This document shows positions 33,037-39,182 of a stretch of DNA of 64,000 nt, in pieces; position 1 is the first letter of the stretch, and every line of letters starts with the position of its first letter. A program made the position numbers and the translations under genes. The DNA comes from Gordonibacter sp. 28C (lineage in GTDB: Bacteria > Actinomycetota > Coriobacteriia > Coriobacteriales > Eggerthellaceae): positions 62,001 through 126,000 of the forward strand of contig NZ_PPTR01000001.1 of NCBI RefSeq assembly GCF_003339845.1. Direction: 5' to 3'. The notes beneath the pieces were generated by a model that was not told where the DNA came from, searched no databases, and saw only the letters and a list, made by a program, of their open reading frames with translations.

Positions 33037-33345
33037 TCAGCATGAAAACCGGTTCAACGGGTCGCGGCGTTGGTCTTCGATATAGTAGACGTGCACTTGG
33101 CCGATTTCTTCGAGAACTCGATAGTAGATGCCGTAGCGATCTGCGTACACCACTTTGAGCTCGAATGGAGGCGTCGCCGCTTCGTATAGAGGACGGTAGA
33201 CGCTTCCGATATCAGGAACGGTGTCGAGGACGTCCAGCATCCTGTCGATTCGATTCAGAGCTTTCCCAGAAGGTATTCTTTTGTATGTCTGTTTTGCCCC
33301 TTCGGTGAGGAGGACTTGATAAGGTCGGGCTTCCTCACCGGTCAT
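33037..33345 (-). CDS. RelE/ParE-family toxin
   Basis: A 102-residue protein of the RelE/ParE fold: YQVLLTEGAKQTYKRI at the start, a helical middle (NRIDRMLDVLDTVPDIG), then the strand pair FELKVVYADRYGIYYRVLEE and VHVYYIEDQRRDPLNRF. RelE-type toxins cut mRNA on the ribosome. The ATG at 33345 overlaps the antitoxin stop by eleven bases, the usual arrangement with the antitoxin first. The identity of catalytic residues is uncertain because they vary between subfamilies, so a ParE-like gyrase poison cannot be excluded. Confidence 0.82.
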   Translation of the reverse strand: MTGEEARPYQVLLTEGAKQTYKRIPSGKALNRIDRMLDVLDTVPDIGSVYRPLYEAATPPFELKVVYADRYGIYYRVLEEIGQVHVYYIEDQRRDPLNRFSC

Positions 33346-33616
33346 CGCGAGCTTCCTTGCGCACTTCGTCGAGAGGTGTGAGGCGCCCTGCCTGGGCATC
33401 CTCGTAGCCGCGCATGATTCCCTGGTAGGTGCTCATCTCTCGTGCAAGGATCCTTCGCTCCAAGCTCATTCGGTCGTCGAACGCCTCTGCATCCATGACC
33501 ACGAGATTGATCTCTCCGTTCCGCGTAATGTAAACGGGCTCTTTCGTCTCACGGCACAGCTCGTAGATGGATGAGATGTTGCGCTGCAAATCCGACGACG
33601 GCTTAACGATAGCCAT
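33335..33616 (-). CDS. Phd/YefM-family antitoxin
   Basis: A 93-residue antitoxin. The N-terminal Phd/YefM DNA-binding domain reads PSSDLQRNISSIYELCRETKEPVYITRNGEINLVVMDAEAF, followed by a helical toxin-binding tail. ATG 33616 follows AAAGGA; the codons upstream in the same frame look like promoter sequence. It precedes and overlaps the RelE-type toxin gene, so the two form a type II toxin-antitoxin module that autorepresses through the operator at 33643-33673. Confidence 0.85.
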   Translation of the reverse strand: MAIVKPSSDLQRNISSIYELCRETKEPVYITRNGEINLVVMDAEAFDDRMSLERRILAREMSTYQGIMRGYEDAQAGRLTPLDEVRKEARDDR

Positions 33617-33642
33617 AAGGCATCCTTTCTCGTTTTGCGTGA

Positions 33643-33673
33643 ATTGTACCATGTATTCAGAATATATTCAGAA
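33643..33673 (-). promoter_or_regulatory. Toxin-antitoxin promoter with tandem operator repeats
   Basis: On the minus strand a TACAAT -10 box lies at 33648-33643, 27 bases before the antitoxin ATG. Upstream are two copies of a 9-base repeat (TATTCAGAA on the plus strand, 33654-33662 and 33665-33673), 11 bp apart, one helical turn, across the -35 region. This suits cooperative binding by the Phd-type antitoxin. Confidence 0.5.
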
Positions 33674-33737
33674 AGAGTTTTCGTGCTGCAATATTGCAGG
33701 TGAACATGGCCTTTAAACAGTATTTATGAAAAAACAA

Positions 33738-33796
33738 TAAGGAAACTTACAAATAACTTTTCAATTTCAAGCACGGTATATACTAAGGAAACTTAC
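33738..33796. promoter_or_regulatory. Direct repeats and -10 box upstream of the MATE gene
   Basis: TAAGGAAACTTAC occurs exactly at 33738-33750 and again at 33784-33796. Each copy has a TAAG-N4-CTTA dyad. A TATACT box at 33779-33784 touches the second copy, so a protein bound there would block initiation. The MarR regulator encoded after the MATE gene is the obvious candidate ligand. Confidence 0.5.
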
Positions 33797-33873
33797 TTAT
33801 TTCAGTGAACCACGAAGCGTTGGCTTGAAAAAACAAGCAGTTTGGCGATACGGACGAGAGCGAGAGGTTTTGC

Positions 33874-35373
33874 ATGGCGGAGCAGATCGAAGCGACGGAA
33901 GGCGCGCGTGCGGCGAGGGGCGCCGATAGGCTGGGGACGGAGCGCGTCGGCAAGCTGCTGCTGGAGTTCTCGATACCGGCCATCATCAGCATGGTGTTCA
34001 ACTCGCTGTACAACGTGGTGGACACCGCCTTCTTGGGGCAGGCGTTTCCCGACGGCACGGGCGTGGCGGTTACCACGCTTGCGTTGCCGGTCATGACCAT
34101 CCTCATGGGCTTCTCCATGGTCGCCGGCCAGGGCGGCAATGCGCTCGCCGCCATCCAGCTGGGCGAGGGGCGCAGGGAGCGGGTTGAGAAGACGCTGGGG
34201 AACTCGGCGGTGCTGCTGCTCGGGCTCGCCGTGCTCGTGGCCGTGGCCGCCGTTGCGGCTATCGACCCGATTCTCGCGGTCATCGGAACCAGCGCCGAGC
34301 TGTGGGAGCCCACCAGAACGTTCGTGCAGATCATCTGCGTGGGTTTCGCGTTCCAATCGCTCGGCATGGGTCTGAACAACTTCCTGCGCACGGCGGGCAA
34401 GCCGAACCTGGCGCTGGGCACCATGGTGTTCGGCACCCTGATGTGCATCGTGCTGAACTACCTGTTCGTTCTGGTGCTCGGCTGGGGGGTGGCCGGCAGT
34501 GCCGGCGCCACGGTGCTGGGGCAAGCGTGCGGCATGGTGCCGGTGGTGTGGTACTTCGCGGCGTGCAAGAGCGCTCCGTTCCGCCTGCGTCTTTCCTGCT
34601 GCCGACCCGACGTGCGCCTTATGGGGAGCATCCTCACGCTGGGCTTGGCATCGTTCGTCATGCAGGTTGCCTCGACGGTGGTAAGCGTTGTGCTGAACCA
34701 GGTCATCGGCATCTACGGAGCCCAGGACCCCATCGGCGTGACGGGCGCGCTGGCGGCTATCGGCGTGGCGCAGAAGGCCTCGATGTTCGCCATCACACCG
34801 CTCATCGGCCTCATCATGGGCGCGCAGCCCATCATCGGGTACAACTACGGGGCTCGATCGTGGCAGCGCGTGCTCGACACGTTGAAGTGGGCATCGGTGA
34901 CGGGCGTGGCCATCGGCACGTTCTTCCTCGTGCTCTCGCACGCGATACCGGTGCAGATCGTGGCCTTGTTCGGCGTGACGGGCGACCTTGAGTCGTTCGC
35001 CGTGACGGCGTTGCAGATATACACGATCCTGTATCCGCTTGTCGGGTTCCAAATCGTGGGGTCGAGCTACTTCCAATCCAGCGGCCAACCGCTCAAGGCC
35101 GCCGTGCTGGAGATGACGCGCCAGGTGATCTTCCTCATCCCGCTGTACCTGCTGTTGCCGCCGGTGCTGACGTCCGTGTTCGGACTGACGGGGTTGCAGG
35201 GCGTCGTGGTGAGCGTTCCCGTTTCCGACGGACTTGCCACGCTCACGACCACCGCCTTTGTGTTCTGGGAGGTGCGCAAGCTGCGTCGGCAGCGCGACGG
35301 GGGCGCAGCAGCTTCTACTGCGGCACCTGCCATGCCCGAAGCTGCTGCCGCAGGAACGTTTTCTCAGAGGTAG
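33874..35373 (+). CDS. MATE-family multidrug efflux transporter
   Basis: A 499-residue protein with twelve predicted helices in two bundles. It shows the DinF/NorM-type start LLLEFSIPAIISMVFNSLYNVVDTAFLGQA, then GMGLNNFLRTAGKPNLAL and, in the second half, LIGLIMGAQPIIGYNYGARSWQRV, which are conserved in MATE proteins of the MepA branch. It exports cationic drugs with Na+ or H+. It has its own promoter region with direct repeats. A MarR gene follows 53 bases downstream, as in the mepRAB-type arrangement. The far C terminus is an Ala-rich tail. Confidence 0.9.
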   Translation: MAEQIEATEGARAARGADRLGTERVGKLLLEFSIPAIISMVFNSLYNVVDTAFLGQAFPDGTGVAVTTLALPVMTILMGFSMVAGQGGNALAAIQLGEGRRERVEKTLGNSAVLLLGLAVLVAVAAVAAIDPILAVIGTSAELWEPTRTFVQIICVGFAFQSLGMGLNNFLRTAGKPNLALGTMVFGTLMCIVLNYLFVLVLGWGVAGSAGATVLGQACGMVPVVWYFAACKSAPFRLRLSCCRPDVRLMGSILTLGLASFVMQVASTVVSVVLNQVIGIYGAQDPIGVTGALAAIGVAQKASMFAITPLIGLIMGAQPIIGYNYGARSWQRVLDTLKWASVTGVAIGTFFLVLSHAIPVQIVALFGVTGDLESFAVTALQIYTILYPLVGFQIVGSSYFQSSGQPLKAAVLEMTRQVIFLIPLYLLLPPVLTSVFGLTGLQGVVVSVPVSDGLATLTTTAFVFWEVRKLRRQRDGGAAASTAAPAMPEAAAAGTFSQR

Positions 35374-35426
35374 AATCCTGTTTGGCGGGATGTCGACGCA
35401 AACGGAACCGACCGAGGGGGAGGCTG

Positions 35427-35861
35427 TTGAAAGACGATTCGATTATGCGCGAGTTGGCGCATCTCAACCAGGTATTGGAACGCGAGGCGCGAGCCGATGG
35501 CGGCGCGACGGGCGTTTCGCTCGCGCTGGCCATCTTGGCGTCGCACGAAGAGGCCATAGCCGAGGGGTTCGCCTCGCGCCTGCTGACCCAGGCTGAGCTG
35601 GCCGATATCGTGGGCGTTCGCCCGCAGTCCATGGGAGCGATGATAGCAGCCATGGAGCAAGAGGGCCTGGTGCTCCGCGATCCTTTCGAGCAGGATCGGC
35701 GCGTGCATCTGCTCAGGCTCACCGACAAGGGGCGCGCCGCCGCCCAAGAGGCTCGCGACCGACAGCGCGCTTTCGCCGAAAAGAAGCTGTCCGTTCTCAG
35801 CGACGAGGAGAAACGGCAGTTCGCGGACATCGTCACCAAACTGAACGCATCGTTGGGGTAG
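35427..35861 (+). CDS. MarR-family regulator of the MATE exporter
   Basis: About 144 residues with a winged-helix core: LLTQAELADIVGVRPQSMGAMIAAMEQEGLVLRDPFEQDRRVHLLRLTDKG, the last part being the MarR wing. It should repress the MATE gene upstream and dissociate on drug binding; the repeats at 33738-33796 are the likely operators. The start is uncertain: TTG 35427 lies 3 bases after GGGGGAGG, and ATG 35445 lies further away with no better site; the HTH is intact in either case. Confidence 0.83.
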   Translation: MKDDSIMRELAHLNQVLEREARADGGATGVSLALAILASHEEAIAEGFASRLLTQAELADIVGVRPQSMGAMIAAMEQEGLVLRDPFEQDRRVHLLRLTDKGRAAAQEARDRQRAFAEKKLSVLSDEEKRQFADIVTKLNASLG

Positions 35862-35903
35862 GCCCCGTAGGCTGAAGCCGCACAGGGCCGCTCTCAAAAG
35901 CCC

Positions 35904-37433
35904 CTACGCCTGCGCTCCCGCCGCGTCGGAATCCGGCTGGTTCATGGGGTCGATGGGCGGGATGCCCCAGTCGTCGCCGGGCAGGTGCGGCTCCATGGCG
36001 TCCTCGCCCCCGGCGGCTTTCAAACGCTCGAAGTAGTCGCGCGTCTCCTTCATCACCACGCCCGACAGCGCGATGAGCGCGATCATGTTCGGCAGCGCCA
36101 TCAGGCCGTTGAAGATGTCGGCGATGGTCCACACGGCGGCCACGGTCATGTACGGGCCGATGAACACGGCGGCGATGTAGAGCCAACGGTACACCTTGAC
36201 GGCCTTCATCGAGCCGTTGCTGAAGTACTCCAGGCACCGCTCGCCGTAGTAGTCCCAGCCCAGGATAGTGGTGAACCCGAACAGCACCAGGCACGCCATG
36301 AGCACGAACGACACCACGTCGGCCGGAATGAACGGCAGGCCCGCCTGGAACGCGGCCGTGGTCACGGCGGCTCCCTCAAGGCCGGGGATCTGGTACGCGC
36401 CGGTCATGACCAGCGCCAGGCCGGTCATCGTGCACACCACGATGGTGTCGAGGAACGTGCCGGTCATGGACACGAGACCCTGGCGCACCGGCTCTTTCGT
36501 CTGCGCTGCCGCAGCGGCGATGGGCGCGGAGCCCAGGCCGGCCTCATTCGAGAAGATGCCGCGGGCGATGCCCTTCTGCATAGCAACGATGATGGCACCC
36601 AGCATGCCGCCGGCCGCCGCCTGCAGGCCGAAGGCGCTCTCGAAGATGACGGCGAACGCGCCGGGCACCTTGTCGAGGTTTGTGAAGATGAGCACGAGCG
36701 AGAAGCCCACGTACAGCACCACCATGGCGGGGATCACGCGCTCGGACACCTTCGCGATGCGCTTCAGGCCGCCGATGACCACCAGGCCCACGAGCAGCGC
36801 CAATATGAGCGAGCCGATGACGGTGAAGACGGAGTAGTCCATGCCCAGGATGTTCACCGTCACGTTCTTGCCGGGATCGAAGAACCCGGTGAACGCCGAC
36901 GAGATGGAGTTCACCTGCGTGAACGTGCCGATGCCGAACAGGCCCACGCACATGCCGAAGAACGCGAAGATCTTCGCCAGCCAGCGCCAGTTCTTGCCCA
37001 TGCCGCGCTCGATGTAGTAGAACGGGCCGCCCAGCACGTGGCCGGTCTTCTTGTCGATGCTGCGGTACTTCACGGCCAGCAGGCCCTCGGAGAACTTCGT
37101 GGCCATGCCGAACAGCGCGGCCAGCCACATCCAGAACAGCGCGCCCGGGCCGCCGGCCACGATGGCCGTCGCCACGCCCACGATGTTGCCGGTGCCGATG
37201 GTGGCTGACAGCGCCGTGCACAGCGCGCCGAAGCTCGTGACCTCGCCGGTGCCGTCCTTCTCGTTCTTCACCATGTAGCGCAGGGCGCGCGGCAGCTGCC
37301 GGAACTGCACCGCGCGCAGGCGCACGGTCAGCAAAATGCCGCCGAACAGGATGAGCACCATGAGCGGCACTCCCCAGATGAAGTCGTCTATGGCGACGAG
37401 TCCATCGTTGATAACGTTGAAAAAGCTTTCCAC
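35904..37433 (-). CDS. AGCS-family alanine/glycine:cation symporter
   Basis: A 509-residue Na+-coupled amino-acid transporter with about eleven helices. Family motifs include FGALCTALSATIGTGNIVGVATAIVAGGPGALFWMWLAALFGMATKFSE and ARGIFSNEAGLGSAPIAAAAAQTKEPVRQGLVSM. The start is GTG 37433 behind GAGGAGGAG. A glycine riboswitch lies directly upstream, so the transporter handles glycine. Riboswitch-controlled AGCS genes are usually expressed when glycine is abundant, so uptake as nutrient or energy source, or clearance of excess, are both possible. It is monocistronic and convergent with the MarR gene at 35861. Confidence 0.93.
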   Translation of the reverse strand: MESFFNVINDGLVAIDDFIWGVPLMVLILFGGILLTVRLRAVQFRQLPRALRYMVKNEKDGTGEVTSFGALCTALSATIGTGNIVGVATAIVAGGPGALFWMWLAALFGMATKFSEGLLAVKYRSIDKKTGHVLGGPFYYIERGMGKNWRWLAKIFAFFGMCVGLFGIGTFTQVNSISSAFTGFFDPGKNVTVNILGMDYSVFTVIGSLILALLVGLVVIGGLKRIAKVSERVIPAMVVLYVGFSLVLIFTNLDKVPGAFAVIFESAFGLQAAAGGMLGAIIVAMQKGIARGIFSNEAGLGSAPIAAAAAQTKEPVRQGLVSMTGTFLDTIVVCTMTGLALVMTGAYQIPGLEGAAVTTAAFQAGLPFIPADVVSFVLMACLVLFGFTTILGWDYYGERCLEYFSNGSMKAVKVYRWLYIAAVFIGPYMTVAAVWTIADIFNGLMALPNMIALIALSGVVMKETRDYFERLKAAGGEDAMEPHLPGDDWGIPPIDPMNQPDSDAAGAQA

Positions 37434-37552
37434 CAGTCTCCTCCTCGATGCGAACGCGAACGTGCAAGTTCGGCGCAACCCGTTGGGATGGGCGGCCGTT
37501 CTGGAGGATATGCGGGTGAGGGAAAGCGCAGGCGCGCAACAAGTTGGCAGCT

Positions 37553-37645
37553 TTGCTCTGTCCTTTTGCCTGAGAGTTTCAGCGGGCCATTCGGCCGCCT
37601 TGCCCCTTCGGCACCCGTGAACGGGATTCTCCAGAGGCCCCTCCT
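37553..37645 (-). ncRNA. Glycine riboswitch (single aptamer visible)
   Basis: Read on the minus strand, this leader has the glycine aptamer core in order: CTCTGGAGAATCCCG, then GCCGAAGGGGCAAG, then AACTCTCAGGCAAAAGGACAG. It lies 120 bases before the start of the AGCS symporter gene and is transcribed in the same direction. Only one aptamer is visible, whereas many glycine riboswitches are tandem; single-aptamer forms with a ghost helix are known. Confidence 0.92.
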
Positions 37646-37707
37646 CGTTCTGTCTCGTGCGATCCAGAACGTATCAACGGGGTGACGCTATGAAATTGTG
37701 CCGGGAC

Positions 37708-37736
37708 ATTGTAGCAGGGAACCCGCTGCTTGTGAA
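37708..37736 (-). promoter_or_regulatory. Promoter of the glycine riboswitch/AGCS transcript
   Basis: On the minus strand TTCACA (37736-37731), 17 bases, TACAAT (37713-37708), about 60 bases upstream of the riboswitch core. Good match and spacing. Confidence 0.55.
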
Positions 37737-37865
37737 CGGGCAAACGCGCGCTTTCTTGAGGGATGGCGACGAGCGTCGTCGCGCGACTTGAAAGGTCGTT
37801 TGGCGCCGGTCGCGCAGCGCGGCGGGCGGTCCAGTGCGCGAACGCGCAGCGCCCGCGCACCCCCT

Positions 37866-38306
37866 TCATTCCCCGGAGATGATCTCCGCATTCTTCTTGA
37901 GTTCGGCCAGCACGCTCACGAACGTGTCGATGTCTTGCTGGTCAATGCCCTCTATCAGGCGGTTCGCCGTATCGACGGTGAGCGGCAGCACGGTGCGGAT
38001 AAGCTCGTGGGCCTTCTCGGTGGTGCACACGACGTGCGCTCTGCGGTCGGTTTTGTGCTTGTTGCGCACGATGAGGCCCTTGCGCTCGAGCGTGTCCAGG
38101 TAGCGCGTGATGGTGGCCTGCTCCTTGTGCGTGAGCACGGCCAGGTCCTTTTGCGAAAGCTCGCCGGCTTGGTCGAGCTGGTTGATGAGGTTCCACTGGC
38201 CAGGCGTGATGTCGTAGGGTTTGAGCGTGGTTTCGAGCGATTTGGTGATGCAGCGCTGTGCGTCGTACACGAGATAGCCTATCAGGCGGTTGTGCTTGCT
38301 CTCCAT
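37866..38306 (-). CDS. MarR-family transcriptional regulator
   Basis: A 146-residue MarR protein: ITPGQWNLINQLDQAGELSQKDLAVLTHKEQATITRYLDTLERKGLIVRNKHKTDRRAHVVCTTEKAHEL covers the winged helix with the DRR wing. ATG 38306 follows AGAAGGG. It is transcribed away from the 876-base gap before Mo-enzyme operon 4 and ends 130 bases before the promoter of the AGCS transcript. MarR proteins usually act on a divergent neighbour; here the divergent neighbour is operon 4, but nearly 0.9 kb away. Confidence 0.9.
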   Translation of the reverse strand: MESKHNRLIGYLVYDAQRCITKSLETTLKPYDITPGQWNLINQLDQAGELSQKDLAVLTHKEQATITRYLDTLERKGLIVRNKHKTDRRAHVVCTTEKAHELIRTVLPLTVDTANRLIEGIDQQDIDTFVSVLAELKKNAEIISGE

Positions 38307-38619
38307 GCTGAACCCTTCTGACGTGCGCCGGACGGCGGCGATGCGCCGTCGCGTAGGTTGTGCGCATCGCGCCGGGCAACGGGCGGACGATCGCGCAAAG
38401 GGAAAGCGGGGTCGTTCGGCGCGGCGTTTCGCGTTCTCTCATCGTACAAGAAACCATAAGCGGGCCGCCCCCGTCAAGAAACCAACTGTTTTTCGGTCGA
38501 ATCTTCTTGCCGACCTCGTTTCGTCAACCGCGGTTCGACGAAGACGGCTTTGCCATTGCGCGGGGCGGGCCGAGCCAGTCGGGTGCGTGCCTGTGCAAGC
38601 ACAACATGGAAAAGCGTTC

Positions 38620-38790
38620 GTTTGGCACAATAATCACCGATTCTCTGCGTCCGGGACCGATCCAAAGCGGTTTGGCTGACTTTGCGAATTTCACCAACTG
38701 CGGAAACGCGTCTGGCGTGCACATGGTTGGACTTCGAAAGGGTCTGATGACGGTTTCGAGTGCAGAGAATCGGTGATTATTGTGCCAAAC
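38620..38790. repeat. MITE-like element with perfect 29-bp terminal inverted repeats
   Basis: The ends 38620-38648 and 38762-38790 are exact reverse complements (left end starts GTTTGGCACAATAATC, right end finishes GATTATTGTGCCAAAC), with 113 bases between. The inside has no convincing coding frame. The 171-base length and long perfect ends fit a small non-autonomous transposable element or a fossil of one. The remaining gap DNA (38307-38619) shows no gene. Confidence 0.7.
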
Positions 38791-38973
38791 GCGATGCATC
38801 AAGCGTCGAGCGAGGGACGGTAAAGCCGCGTCTTCGCTTTCCCTTGGCGTCCGTCGCTTGAGCTTTTGTTCCCTTTCGTGTCGTGCGATGGGCCTCGACG
38901 CTGTATTTCATTCTGTGCCAAAGCGAAAAACCCCTCGAGGCGGCAGTTCAAGATTATTCTTTGTTTTTACATG

Positions 38974-39001
38974 TTGAACTAATAATTGCAGTAAATATAA
39001 T
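38974..39001 (+). promoter_or_regulatory. Promoter of Mo-enzyme operon 4
   Basis: TTGAAC (38974-38979), 16 bases, TATAAT (38996-39001), in an AT-rich island (38955-39010) of GC-rich DNA. It would give a leader of about 175 bases before ATG 39183. Confidence 0.65.
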
Positions 39002-39182
39002 TAGCACTGCAAGTAATTTGCCGCATGGAGGAGAGGGAAGCGCGCGAGGGGCGCGCACACCGCGAGGGGCCGGCACCAGTTTACTTTGCTTGTTCTTCGC
39101 ATCCCGCTTGCGCGTCGTTCGCGCGCTTTCTCCTGCTCTGTCGCGGCGAATCTTGGCGACGAGATCAAAAGGAGGAGGAGAG

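Noticed and set aside
32204-33870. Integrated genomic island
   Set aside because: The segment is more AT-rich and has regulators and a toxin-antitoxin pair, but no integrase, att repeats or phage genes are visible.
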